Under the pieces are notes generated by a model. It was not told the DNA's origin, made no database searches, and was given only the letters and a program-made list of their open reading frames with translations. From an uncultured Atopobiaceae bacterium (GTDB lineage Bacteria; Actinomycetota; Coriobacteriia; Coriobacteriales; Atopobiaceae), in NCBI GenBank assembly GCA_934792625.1, contig CAKVON010000004.1:73601-137600 (forward strand): 64,000 nt of DNA, read 5' to 3'. Position 1 is the first letter of the stretch. Each line of letters starts with the position of its first letter. The translations under genes and the position numbers were made by a program. Positions 17,308 to 28,570 of this stretch are shown piece by piece.

Positions 17308-18339
17308 CTAGCCGAGCTGGAAATAGAGCGCGAAGCCCAGCGCGGCGAACGCGGCCGACACGATCCAGAAGCGGATGACGACCTTCGTCTCGCTCCAGCC
17401 GAGCTTCTCGAAGTGGTGGTGAAGCGGTGCCATGAGGAAGACTCGCTTGCCCGTGGACTTGAAGCTGACGACCTGGATGATGACCGAGAGGGCCTCGGCG
17501 ATGAACAGGCCGCCCATGATGAGCGAGGTGACCTCGGTCTTGGTGAGGACCGCGAGTGCGGCGAAGGCGGCGCCAAGCGCCAGGGAGCCCGTGTCGCCCA
17601 TGAAGATCGTCGCGGGGTAGCAGTTGAACCAGAGGAAGCCCACGAGCGCGCCTGCCGCGGAGGCGGCGAAGATCGCGAGGTTGATCTCGTCGTACCTGAA
17701 GGCGACGGCCGCCAGCGCGAGCATGACAACGAGCACGGTGCCGCCCGCCAGGCCGTCGAGGCCGTCGGTGAGGTTGACGGCGTTGGACAGGCCCGCCATC
17801 AGCAGGAAGACGAAGACGAGGTAGAGCCACGGGATGGCGACGGCGGTGCCGCCCAGCTCGACCGTCGTGGTGAGCACGCCCAGGTCCAGGGCGAAGCCGC
17901 CCGGGAAGCGCAGGACGGGCGCGATGCCGCACATGTTGACCGCGAACAGGCAGAACGCCACCGAGATGGTGATGAGGCCCGCCATCTTCTGCGACGGCGT
18001 GAGGCCCAGCGAGCGCTTGTGCGCGACAGACTCGATGTCGTCGAGAAGGCCGAGGCTGCCGGTGGCGAACGTGGCGACGACGGCCAGGATCAGGTCGCCG
18101 GTCCACTTGGCCATGAGCACGCAGGTGGCGAGAAGTGCCACGAGGATGACGACGCCACCCATGGTGGGGGTGCCCTGCTTCACGAGGTGACGCTGCGGGC
18201 CGTCGGCGCGGATCTGCTGGCCGACGCCCTCCCTCCTCATGAACCTGATGAACACGGGCATCAGGACGAGCACGATGACCGCCGCCAATGCCATGGCGAT
18301 GAAGACCTGGTAGGTCGGGTAGCTGGGATTTCCGAGCAT
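17308..18339 (-). CDS. mraY: Phospho-N-acetylmuramoyl-pentapeptide transferase MraY
   Basis: A 343-residue polytopic membrane enzyme that makes lipid I from UDP-MurNAc-pentapeptide and undecaprenyl phosphate. Family motifs are GTPTMGGVVIL, the aspartate pair in GLLDDIESV, NAVNLTDGLDGLAGG, FMGDTGSLALG and the cytoplasmic histidine triad APLHHHFEKLGW. About ten transmembrane helices are apparent. It starts one base after the murF stop (TAACATG), so the two are coupled. Confidence 0.97.
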   Translation of the reverse strand: MLGNPSYPTYQVFIAMALAAVIVLVLMPVFIRFMRREGVGQQIRADGPQRHLVKQGTPTMGGVVILVALLATCVLMAKWTGDLILAVVATFATGSLGLLDDIESVAHKRSLGLTPSQKMAGLITISVAFCLFAVNMCGIAPVLRFPGGFALDLGVLTTTVELGGTAVAIPWLYLVFVFLLMAGLSNAVNLTDGLDGLAGGTVLVVMLALAAVAFRYDEINLAIFAASAAGALVGFLWFNCYPATIFMGDTGSLALGAAFAALAVLTKTEVTSLIMGGLFIAEALSVIIQVVSFKSTGKRVFLMAPLHHHFEKLGWSETKVVIRFWIVSAAFAALGFALYFQLG

Positions 18340-18340
18340 G

Positions 18341-19786
18341 TTAGGCGAGCACCCCCTTGACGAAGAGGTCGAGCCCCACGGAGCGCGAGGCCTTGGCAAG
18401 AACGAGGTCGGCAGGCGTCAGCACGGGCGCCATGACGCGGATGGCGTCGTCGACCGTGTCGAAGCACTCGATGCGGTCGTCGGACATGCCCATGGTGACC
18501 GCCGCCTCGCGCATGGCGGGCACGAACTCGGTGCCGACCAGGCAAAGCATGTCGAGGGGCTTGGCGGCGGCATAGGCGCCGATCAGGGCGTGAAGGCGCT
18601 GCGCCTCGTCGCCGAGCTCGCCGATCTCGCCGAGGACGGCGATCCTGCGCCCCTCACACGACATGGAGCACAAGACGTCGAGCGCGGCCGCCATCGACGA
18701 GGGGCTCGCGTTGTAGGAGTCGTCGATCACGCGGCACTTCTCGGCACCGCCGACGACCTCGAGTCGCATGTGGGTCGCGGGCATGGCGGCCACGGCGTCG
18801 ACGACGGCGTCGCGGTCGCAGCCGCAGGCGTCCGCCACGGCCAGCGCGATCAGGTAGTCGCTCACAAGCTGTCGGCCGGGGACGGGAATCGTCACGCGAC
18901 GCCTCCATCCGTCCGCAAAGACGACGTCGGCCGACGGGCGACCGTCCTCGCCGAGCTCGACGCCCTCGGCGCGCACGACACCCTCGCGGCCACCCACCAG
19001 CTCGCAGTCCACGCCCGCGGGCGTGGCGAACCCGTCGCGGATGAAGGCGGAGTAGTCGTCCTCGGCGGTGAGCACCAGAAGCGGGCCCACCTTCGCGCCA
19101 TGCGCCTCGCCGCCCTCCATGCCGGAGCAGATCTCGGCCTTGGCGCGAGCGATGTTCTCGCGGCTGCCGAGAAGACCGATGTGGCTCGTGCCGACGTTGG
19201 TGACGCAGGCCACGGCGGGCCTTGCCACGGCCGCCAGGCGGTCGATCTCGTGCGGGTGGTTCATGCCCATCTCCACGACGATGGCCTCGGCGTCGTCGGG
19301 CGCCGACAGCAGCGTGATGGGCATGCCGATGAGGTTGTTGAAGTTGCCCGCGGTGGCGTGCACGCGGAAGCGCGTCGCCAGGGCGTGGGCAAGCATGTCC
19401 TTGGTGGTGGTCTTGCCGACCGAGCCGGTCACGCCGACCACGAGCCAGCCCGGGTGCTCGTCGCGCCATGCGGACGCGAGCGCGAGCAAGAACCGCTCGC
19501 CGTCGTCGCCCGCGGCACGCACGATGGCGCAGCCGCGAGCCTCGGCGGACCCGAGCAGGCCGTCCGCGGGGTCGGCGGTGATGACCACGAGGCCGGCGCC
19601 AGAGTCGACCGCCTGCGGGGCGAACCTGTTGCCGTCGACGTTCTCGCCCGGGAATGCGACGAACACGCCGTCCTTCTCGACCTTGCGCGAGTCGATTGCG
19701 ATGCCCGAGACGCACGCGTCCTCGGGGCCGGCCAGAAGCGTGGCGCCGGTTGCCGCCACGACCTGAGAGACCTTCATGCGAAACAT
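18341..19786 (-). CDS. murF: UDP-MurNAc-tripeptide--D-alanyl-D-alanine ligase MurF
   Basis: A 481-residue Mur ligase that adds the terminal D-Ala-D-Ala. Motifs are SGIAIDSRKVEKDGVFVAF-type N-terminal binding residues, the ATP loop GVTGSVGKTTTKD, VEMGMNHPHEI, NVGTSHIGLLGS and the C-terminal VIDDSYNASPSSM. No murE is present between ftsI and murF in this cluster, so that step must be encoded elsewhere. GGAAAGGGAACGG precedes the ATG at 19786; an internal ATG at 19777 is less well placed. Confidence 0.96.
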   Translation of the reverse strand: MFRMKVSQVVAATGATLLAGPEDACVSGIAIDSRKVEKDGVFVAFPGENVDGNRFAPQAVDSGAGLVVITADPADGLLGSAEARGCAIVRAAGDDGERFLLALASAWRDEHPGWLVVGVTGSVGKTTTKDMLAHALATRFRVHATAGNFNNLIGMPITLLSAPDDAEAIVVEMGMNHPHEIDRLAAVARPAVACVTNVGTSHIGLLGSRENIARAKAEICSGMEGGEAHGAKVGPLLVLTAEDDYSAFIRDGFATPAGVDCELVGGREGVVRAEGVELGEDGRPSADVVFADGWRRRVTIPVPGRQLVSDYLIALAVADACGCDRDAVVDAVAAMPATHMRLEVVGGAEKCRVIDDSYNASPSSMAAALDVLCSMSCEGRRIAVLGEIGELGDEAQRLHALIGAYAAAKPLDMLCLVGTEFVPAMREAAVTMGMSDDRIECFDTVDDAIRVMAPVLTPADLVLAKASRSVGLDLFVKGVLA

Positions 19787-19810
19787 GTGAGACCGTTCCC
19801 TTTCCAGGCG

Positions 19811-21571
19811 CTACGCGCTGGGCTTCACACCCATCTCATCGAGCGCCTCAGACATGATAGCCGAGAACACCGGGGCGGCCGAGGAGGCCGCGAGATGTGG
19901 CGTTCCGTTGAGGCCCACGTAGACGAGCACCTTTGGGTCGTCGGCGTTGGCGAAGCCTACCAGCGAGCTCACGTACTTTCCGGATTCGTATCCGCCCTCG
20001 GCGCTCGCCTGCTCGCCCGTGCCCGTCTTGCCCGCGACGTCGTAACCCGTGACCTGGGCGGCCGTGCCGGTTCCCTCGTTGATGACGTTGCGCATCATGT
20101 CGGTGACCTTGTCGCAGGTGGCCTTCGAGACGGTGTCGGTGCCCTTGGAGGACCAGTCGACCGTGTCGCCCGCCTTCTGGACGAGGAAGTGGGGCACGTT
20201 CATGGTCCCGTCGTTGGCGATGGCACCCACGGCCCGCACGACCTGGACCATGGGGAAGGCAAGTCCCTGGCCGAACGACATGAAGCCGAGGTTGGCGCCG
20301 GCAACGTCATCCCCGGTGGCGACGATACCCGCCTGCTCGCCGGGGAAGTCGATGCCGGTCTTCGAGCCGATGCCGAACTTCTCGATACCCGCCGAGAAGG
20401 TATCGGCGCCGATGGCCTGCGCCACAAGGGCGGTGCCGGTGTTGGAGGAGCGACGCAAGATCTCGGTGCACGACATGTCCATCGTGTAGTCGCGCTCGTC
20501 GTCGTCGCCGACGAGGTCGTCACCGAGCTGGACCTTGGGAGGAACGGTGAAGGTTGACTCGGGCGTGACCTTGCCCGACTCGATGCCGACCGCCATCGTC
20601 AGGACCTTGAAGATCGAGCCAGGCTCGTAGGAGTCGCCGGTAAGCCTGAGCTTCATGCTGTCGCTCGTGACGCTCGACGCGTCGGTCGGGTCCATGAGCG
20701 GGGTCGAGCACGCCGCAAGGATCTCGCCGGTGGACGGGTCGGTGACCATCACCGAGCCCGACTCGGCGTTGTAGTCACTCGTGGCCTGCGCGATCTTCTC
20801 CTCGGCCATCTTCTGGATGTCGAGGTCGATCGAGATGACGATGTCCTGGCCGTCGGTTGCCTCCTGGATGGTGGTGGAGGCACCCGCGATCGGCTTGCCG
20901 TCGGTGCCCGTGGCCGTCTGCACGACGCCATCGGTGCCGCCGAGGATCTTGTCGTAGTAGTACTCGAGGCCCGAGAGGCCGTTGCCGTCGTCGCCAACGT
21001 AGCCGAGCACCTGCCCCGCGACCGAGCCGTTGGGATAGACGCGCTTCGTGTTCTCCTCGAAGTAGACGCCGGCGTAGCCCGCCTTCTCCAGGTCGCCCTT
21101 CAGCTCGTCGGCAGTCGAGAGGTCGACCCGTTTCTTGATGACGGAATACTGGCCCTGCGCGGTAAGCGACGCGGTGTAGTCCGACGCGTTGCCGCCCAGG
21201 TCTTGGGCGAGAAGTTCCGACAGGGCAGACGCGTCGTCGATCTCGGTCGGGTTGCAGATGACGTTCTTGCACTCGACGCTCGTGGCCAACACGTTGCCGT
21301 TGCGGTCGTAGATGGTGCCTCGCTTGGCGTGCAGCACCTGCGTGCTCTCGCGGGAGACGGCATAGGTGTCGTGTTTGATGACCGTCAGCTCGAAGAGCCT
21401 CCCTGCGACTATGACCGCGACGAGGCAAACCCCTATCAAGAGGGCCCTGTAGACCCGATCGGGACGCGCGAATCCCCGTCGGCTCGCACGGTCCCTAGAC
21501 TCGCGCGTCGCCTCGTCATAGGAAGACCCACGGACCCGAGAGGTCCTTCTCTGTCGATTGCCTCTTGTCAC
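19811..21571 (-). CDS. ftsI: Septal peptidoglycan transpeptidase FtsI (class B PBP)
   Basis: A 586-residue penicillin-binding protein that crosslinks septal wall with FtsW. A basic cytoplasmic tail and one transmembrane helix (about 41-60) precede the dimerisation domain. The transpeptidase motifs are complete: SIFK (S319 nucleophile, K322), SSN (375-377) and KTGTG (515-519). There is no C-terminal PASTA domain. It starts at a GTG (21571), 9 bp after the ftsL stop, with a weak SD, so coupling is likely. Confidence 0.95.
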   Translation of the reverse strand: MTRGNRQRRTSRVRGSSYDEATRESRDRASRRGFARPDRVYRALLIGVCLVAVIVAGRLFELTVIKHDTYAVSRESTQVLHAKRGTIYDRNGNVLATSVECKNVICNPTEIDDASALSELLAQDLGGNASDYTASLTAQGQYSVIKKRVDLSTADELKGDLEKAGYAGVYFEENTKRVYPNGSVAGQVLGYVGDDGNGLSGLEYYYDKILGGTDGVVQTATGTDGKPIAGASTTIQEATDGQDIVISIDLDIQKMAEEKIAQATSDYNAESGSVMVTDPSTGEILAACSTPLMDPTDASSVTSDSMKLRLTGDSYEPGSIFKVLTMAVGIESGKVTPESTFTVPPKVQLGDDLVGDDDERDYTMDMSCTEILRRSSNTGTALVAQAIGADTFSAGIEKFGIGSKTGIDFPGEQAGIVATGDDVAGANLGFMSFGQGLAFPMVQVVRAVGAIANDGTMNVPHFLVQKAGDTVDWSSKGTDTVSKATCDKVTDMMRNVINEGTGTAAQVTGYDVAGKTGTGEQASAEGGYESGKYVSSLVGFANADDPKVLVYVGLNGTPHLAASSAAPVFSAIMSEALDEMGVKPSA

Positions 21572-21580
21572 GATTCGAGC

Positions 21581-22114
21581 CTAGGCGTCGAAGTCGGACG
21601 TGACCTCGTCGACACCCTGTGCGGAGGCGTCCGTGGCAAACCCTGAAGTTGAATCTCCGGTAGACCCTGAGGTTGAGGTAGAGCCTGAGACTTCGTCGAC
21701 AGCCCCCTGCTCAGAGGACGTGTCACCAGCACGAGTCATGCCATAGTTCTGCGTGGCGATGCGCTCGATGCGGCTCTCGCTCGAGAGCATGGCAGAGGTG
21801 ACCCTGAGGTCCTTCTCGGCGGAACGGGCATCGCGGATCTCGGTGCGAAGCTCCTCGTTGGCGGTAAGCGTGCCGACTGCCGCCGTCGTGATGACGACGC
21901 GGGCGAAGGCACCGAGAAGGATGCAGGCGATGGCGATGGTGGCCATGGCCACGCGAGCGCGGAACTGGGGGGAGACCCCACGACGCACGCGGGCATCGAG
22001 TCCGCGACCCTCGACAACGTCGAAAGACGGCGCGCCCTGACGACGCGCGTTGCGACCGAGCTGCCCCCTCTCGGCGGCATCGAGGCTGCGTGCCTCGGAA
22101 CCCTGGTACCTCAT
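21581..22114 (-). CDS. FtsL-like septum formation protein
   Basis: A 177-residue bitopic membrane protein. It has a basic cytoplasmic N-terminus, one transmembrane helix (about 56-80), a short coiled coil (TLTANEELRTEIRDARSAEK...), then IATQNYGMTRAGD, which is the FtsL/DivIC end motif. The last 45 residues are Ser/Thr/Gly/Asp-rich with STSTSGSTGDSTSG. Its position between rsmH and ftsI is that of ftsL in nearly all dcw clusters; sequence identity in this family is always low, so the assignment rests on position and topology. Confidence 0.8.
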   Translation of the reverse strand: MRYQGSEARSLDAAERGQLGRNARRQGAPSFDVVEGRGLDARVRRGVSPQFRARVAMATIAIACILLGAFARVVITTAAVGTLTANEELRTEIRDARSAEKDLRVTSAMLSSESRIERIATQNYGMTRAGDTSSEQGAVDEVSGSTSTSGSTGDSTSGFATDASAQGVDEVTSDFDA

Positions 22115-22149
22115 GAGAATCCCCCTGCTTCGTTTGTGGAACGTTGGTA

Positions 22150-22243
22150 GTGCGTTTGAGCTGCGTTTGTGGTGTGGTGGTAGTGCGTGGTGCGTTGGTG
22201 GTGCATTAGTGATGCGAAAGTGGTGCGTTTGAGCTGCGTTTGT
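22150..22243. repeat. Degenerate GTGCGTTTG repeats with an exact 21-bp direct repeat
   Basis: The rsmH-ftsL gap (22115-22301) contains an exact 21-bp direct repeat at 22150-22170 and 22223-22243, offset by 73 bp. Between and around the copies are weaker GTGCGT-, TGGTG- and TGCATT-type units. Nothing coding is seen. A 6-bp hairpin (22279-22294) lies directly after the rsmH stop. Confidence 0.8.
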
Positions 22244-22301
22244 TGTGCGGTGGAGCTACGTTCTTGGTGCTATGCACTCGGTCCGTTGGGACCGGAGATG
22301 C

Positions 22302-23288
22302 CTATCGGGACGCGTCGGCGTTGATCCTGACCGCCACGCGCGTCTTGGCGCTGCGAGCCCTCGGGTTGAGGGCCACCTCCTCGTCGGAGGCGACGAGGGG
22401 CTTTCGCGTCTTGACGTCCAGCATCGGCACGTTGCCACAGACACACACCGGAAGGTCCGGTGGGCAGGTGCAGCCCCGTGACATCTCGGAGAAGACGTGC
22501 TTGACGATGCGATCCTCGAGGCTGTGGTAGCTGATCACGCAGATCCTGCCACCCTCGTTGGTCCATCGGACGGCTGCCTGCAGGCCTTGCTCGAGCATGT
22601 CGAGCTCGTGGTTGACCTCGATGCGCAGGGCCTGGAAGGTCTTGCGTGCGGGATGTCCGCCGTGGCGCCTGTCGGCCGCGGGAATCGCGGCCTTGATGAC
22701 GTCGACAAGCTCGAGGGTCGTCTCGATGGGCTGCTTGTCGCGCCTGCGACAGATCTGACGGGCGATGCGGCTCGCGTGCTTCTCGTCCCCGAAGGCGCGA
22801 ATGATCCGGGCGAGGTCGGCTTCGTTGTAGGTGTTGATGACCTCTGCTGCGGTTAGGGTGTTATTTCCCGGATTCATGCGCATGTCGAGCGGGGCGTCCT
22901 CGTGGTACGAGAAGCCCCTTTCGGGGATGTCGAGTTGCGGCGACGAGACGCCGAGGTCGAACAGGAAGCAGTCGACCCCGTCGACTCGGGCCTGGACCAG
23001 AAGCTCGTCCAGGTCGCCGAAGTTGCCCTTGAGGAAACGGTGGCGTGCGCCCGGAACCTCGCGCTCGAAGCGCTCGGCGGCGGCGGCAAGCGCCATGTCG
23101 TCCTGGTCGATGCCGATGGACAGGCCCTGCGGCGCCACGCGACGGGCAAGCTCGACCGAGTGGCCGGCCCCTCCCAGCGTGCAGTCGCAGACGACCTCGC
23201 CTGGCTGGGGGTCCAGCCAATGCAGGACCTCCTCGAGCATCACGGGTACGTGCGAGAATGCTGTTGTCAATTCGCTCACTCCACTCAT
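22302..23288 (-). CDS. rsmH: 16S rRNA (cytosine-1402-N4)-methyltransferase RsmH
   Basis: A 328-residue SAM-dependent methyltransferase (formerly MraW) that modifies the ribosomal P site. HVPVMLEEVLHWL opens the family fold; the SAM site is CDCTLGGAGHSVEL; FDLGVSSPQLD, GFSYHEDAPLDMRM and ISYHSLEDRIVK are signature stretches. A cysteine-rich segment CTCPPDLPVCVCG lies near the end. The ATG at 23288 overlaps the mraZ stop by 4 bp (ATGA), so it is translationally coupled to mraZ. Confidence 0.96.
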   Translation of the reverse strand: MSGVSELTTAFSHVPVMLEEVLHWLDPQPGEVVCDCTLGGAGHSVELARRVAPQGLSIGIDQDDMALAAAAERFEREVPGARHRFLKGNFGDLDELLVQARVDGVDCFLFDLGVSSPQLDIPERGFSYHEDAPLDMRMNPGNNTLTAAEVINTYNEADLARIIRAFGDEKHASRIARQICRRRDKQPIETTLELVDVIKAAIPAADRRHGGHPARKTFQALRIEVNHELDMLEQGLQAAVRWTNEGGRICVISYHSLEDRIVKHVFSEMSRGCTCPPDLPVCVCGNVPMLDVKTRKPLVASDEEVALNPRARSAKTRVAVRINADASR

Positions 23289-23740
23289 CCGAACATCAAC
23301 GCGTCGAGGTCGTTGTCGAAGTCGTCGTACTTCTCGTGCCACCTCTCGGCGTTCCAGATGGCAAAGTGATCGTCCAGGCCGGTGATGATGACATCGCCGG
23401 AAAGGCCGAGCCTCTCTCGCTTGTCTGCGCTAAGCTTGCCAAGCGCGACACGACCGGCCGAGTCAAGATCGATCGTGATGGCGCTCTGCCACAGGCCGTC
23501 GTGAAGCCTGACGTCCTTGGCGTCGCGGGGGTTGTAGCACTTGTCGCCGACGTTGAAGAGACCGTCGACCCACTGCTTGAAACCCTCCTCGGTGAAGCCG
23601 TTCAGACAACCGCTGAAGGGGACGAGCTTGATCGACTTGGTCCCCTCGGCAGCAAGCTGCTTGCGAAAGGCGGAAGGCAGGGTGACGCGCCCCTTGGCAT
23701 CAACGGACATTTCGAATTTGCCGGAGAGCCCAGAAAGCAT
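23285..23740 (-). CDS. mraZ: Transcriptional regulator MraZ
   Basis: A 151-residue DNA-binding regulator of the dcw cluster with two AbrB-like repeats: the first around EMSVDAKGRVTLPSAFRKQL, the second around ITIDLDSAGRVALGKLS. It represses its own promoter in the species studied. It heads the operon and is followed by rsmH with a 4-bp overlap. The SD GGGAGG is well spaced before the ATG at 23740. The operator upstream has five GTGGG-type repeats. Confidence 0.95.
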   Translation of the reverse strand: MLSGLSGKFEMSVDAKGRVTLPSAFRKQLAAEGTKSIKLVPFSGCLNGFTEEGFKQWVDGLFNVGDKCYNPRDAKDVRLHDGLWQSAITIDLDSAGRVALGKLSADKRERLGLSGDVIITGLDDHFAIWNAERWHEKYDDFDNDLDALMFG

Positions 23741-23795
23741 GTCAACCTCCCTCCCAGTCGAGCGAACCTATCCCCTCCCACTGGAGCGTAGTCAC

Positions 23796-23801
23796 ATCTT
23801 A
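23796..23801 (-). promoter_or_regulatory. Candidate -10 of the mraZ promoter
   Basis: TAAGAT on the minus strand, 56 bp before mraZ and directly downstream of the MraZ repeats, which would cover the -35 region. Confidence 0.5.
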
Positions 23802-23810
23802 CGCTATTCC

Positions 23811-23857
23811 GCCCCACTTTGCCCCACAACTAAACACTTTCCCCCACCTTCAACCAC
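23811..23857 (-). promoter_or_regulatory. MraZ operator: five repeats at 10-bp spacing
   Basis: On the plus strand the trinucleotide CAC recurs at 23815, 23825, 23835, 23845 and 23855, each inside a C-rich/TTT unit; read on the minus strand these are GTGGG-type boxes followed by AAAG. Direct repeats of this type in front of mraZ are the known MraZ binding site in other bacteria. One repeat (23835) is degenerate (GTGTT). Confidence 0.8.
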
Positions 23858-24234
23858 TTTGACCCTCTTCTCACCCCACGCCAGCCCCACGGGCACCCAT
23901 TCGACCCAACATCTTGGGTGGCGAACACCTGTTTCCACCAGAGCAACGGACGATGGCGACGCACTGGCATGCCAAATTGTGATTGAAATATGAATCCGCA
24001 GGTAAAAGGCCATATAGCGAGAAGGGCCGCGAGTTCGTAAGGCCGTTCTTAACCCCAGGGCAGGGTCTGGACACGTCGCATGGCGACCTATGGAAACTTG
24101 GTTGTGAGGCATGTTGTGGCCCTGGCACCCAGCTCACCGCCCCGGATATGGACGGTGGGACGCCGTCCCACGCCAGGTGCGAAAGCGGCAAATAGTGGGA
24201 CGCTCCCCCACCGCCGCGCCGACACGCCGCCGCG
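23858..24234. other. Gene-free spacer between xerD and mraZ
   Basis: No credible gene is seen. On the minus strand two short GTGGGAC/GTCCCAC-type hairpins lie near 24155-24171 and 24195-24211; the latter is followed by TATTTG and may end xerD transcripts weakly. An AT-richer patch lies at 23960-24010. A CGAGAAG motif copy is at 24018. Confidence 0.6.
24018..24024 (+). repeat. CGAGAAG motif copy 3
   Basis: Context TATAG-CGAGAAG-GGC in the xerD-mraZ spacer. Confidence 0.55.
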
Positions 24235-25137
<903 letters not shown>

Positions 25138-25140
25138 CCT

Positions 25141-26841
<1,701 letters not shown>

Positions 26842-26935
26842 TTATTCTAGTCCCGCCCCGGTAGGCGGCCCGACCCGCGAAACCCATTCCTAACGTACAC
26901 GCCACAAATCGACCCGAGGCCGGACCGTAACACGC

Positions 26936-26955
26936 GAAAAGGGCCTAACGGCCCT
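26936..26955 (-). terminator. recN terminator
   Basis: A 6-bp stem AGGGCC/GGCCCT with the loop TAAC includes the recN stop codon and is followed on the minus strand by TTTTC. Confidence 0.8.
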
Positions 26956-28570
26956 GTTCGGCGAGAAGTGCGCGAGCGTGCTCGAGGGACGCCTCGTCGG
27001 CGTCTCCGGACAGAAGGCGGGCCACCTCGACCACGCGGTCCTGTCCCACGACCTCGGAGATTGTCGTCTCGGGAACGTCGGCCCCCGTCTTCCTGACGAC
27101 GTAGTGACGCTCGCCCATCACGGCAACCTGGGCCAGGTGGGTGACCACGATGACCTGGTGGGTGTGCGAAAGGTCGGACAGGACCTGTGCCAGCGCGCGG
27201 GCGGTGGCGCCGCCGACGCCCGCGTCGACCTCGTCGAACACAAGCGTGTCCACCTTGTCGGCCTCGCCCAGGACCACCTTGCAGGCAAGCATGACGCGAC
27301 TCGTCTCGCCGCCGGAGGCGATGCGACGCAAGGGACGCGCCGCCATGCCCGCTGCCGGCCTGTAGAGAAGTTCGACATGGCTGGGACCCATGCTGGTCCA
27401 CTGCTCGCGAGGTAGGCGCTCGACCGAGACCTCGACCTCGGCGGTACCCATCTCGAGCCTGCCCATCTGCTCGGTCACGCGAGCCGCAAGGCCGGTCGCC
27501 CCGGTCATGCGGACCTTGTCCAGTCGGTCTGCCGCGACGGCCAGGGCCGCCTCGGCGCGCTCGAGCTCCTCGGCGCAGGCGCGCTCGCGCTCGCCCTCGT
27601 CACCCGCCGCCTCGACGAGCTCGCGGGCACGGTCACGACGGTCAAGCACGTCGGCCATGCGAGGGCCATAGGTGCGCATGAGGCCCTGGAGCTGCGCCAT
27701 GCGCGACTGCATGCGGTCGAGCGAGGCGGGGTCGAAGTCGATGGAGTCACGGTAGTCGCGCAGGCCCTCGCCCACGTCCTCCACGTCCAGAAGCGCGCTC
27801 TGCAGTGCGTCGGCGCGCTCGGCGAGGTCCGGGTCGTAGGCGCTTGCCGCCCTGAGGGCCGAGACAGCCTCGCCCAGCAGGTCACGGGCGCCACCGTCGC
27901 CGCACACGGCCTCGCGGCCCTTCTCGGCAGCCATGATGAGGGCCTCGGCGTGCTCGGCCTTGGGAAGCGTTGCCTCGAGCTCCTCGAGCTCGCCCGCGCG
28001 GGGGTTGGCCTCGTCAATGCGCGCCAGGACGAAGCGCGCCTCCTCCAGGCGCTCGGCACCGGCGCGACCCATGTCGCGGACGCGCTCGAGCTCGGAGGCC
28101 GCCTTGCGGGCGGCGGCGAGCGCGGCACGATACTCGGCGAGGGCGCGGTCCGCCCCGTCGCCACAGAAGGCGTCAAGAAGCTCGGTGTGGGCAGCTGGGG
28201 ACAGCAGCCTCTGGTGCTCGTGCTGGCCGCACAGGTCAACCGTGGCGCCCGGGCCCTCGGCAAGCTCGCGCACCGAGGCCATGTGCCCGTCGAGCGACAC
28301 ACGGCCGCGGCCGTCGGCCGACACCCTGCGGCGGACCACGTGCCCGTCAGGGTCGTCGGGCCCGAAGATGCGACCCTCGACCACGAGGGCATCGGAGCCC
28401 TCGCGCACCATCGAGGCATCGGCGCGCTCCCCCACGAGCAGCTTGAGGGCGCTGAGAAGCGCCGTCTTGCCGGCACCCGTCTCGCCCGTGATGACGGTCA
28501 TGCCCAAGGCGGGCTCTATCACGGCGTCGCGAATCAGCGCGACGTCGCATACCTGGAGCTCGTCGATCAT
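26945..28570 (-). CDS. recN: DNA repair protein RecN
   Basis: A 541-residue SMC-like ATPase that gathers broken DNA ends. The Walker A motif GETGAGKTAL is near residue 30, GQHEHQRLL follows, a long central coiled coil spans about 140-380, and the C-terminal half has the signature ASGGETSRVMLA and Walker B LVFDEVDAGVGG. The ATG overlaps the nadK stop by 4 bp (ATGA). No LexA box is evident directly upstream of nadK-recN. The tlyA-nadK-recN order is conserved in Actinomycetota. Confidence 0.95.
   Translation of the reverse strand: MIDELQVCDVALIRDAVIEPALGMTVITGETGAGKTALLSALKLLVGERADASMVREGSDALVVEGRIFGPDDPDGHVVRRRVSADGRGRVSLDGHMASVRELAEGPGATVDLCGQHEHQRLLSPAAHTELLDAFCGDGADRALAEYRAALAAARKAASELERVRDMGRAGAERLEEARFVLARIDEANPRAGELEELEATLPKAEHAEALIMAAEKGREAVCGDGGARDLLGEAVSALRAASAYDPDLAERADALQSALLDVEDVGEGLRDYRDSIDFDPASLDRMQSRMAQLQGLMRTYGPRMADVLDRRDRARELVEAAGDEGERERACAEELERAEAALAVAADRLDKVRMTGATGLAARVTEQMGRLEMGTAEVEVSVERLPREQWTSMGPSHVELLYRPAAGMAARPLRRIASGGETSRVMLACKVVLGEADKVDTLVFDEVDAGVGGATARALAQVLSDLSHTHQVIVVTHLAQVAVMGERHYVVRKTGADVPETTISEVVGQDRVVEVARLLSGDADEASLEHARALLAEQGR

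Noticed and set aside
24150..24215. Possible inverted-repeat mobile element ends (GTGGGAC / GTCCCAC pairs) between xerD and mraZ.
   Set aside because: The repeats are short, there is no transposase or target duplication, and they read as simple hairpins downstream of xerD.
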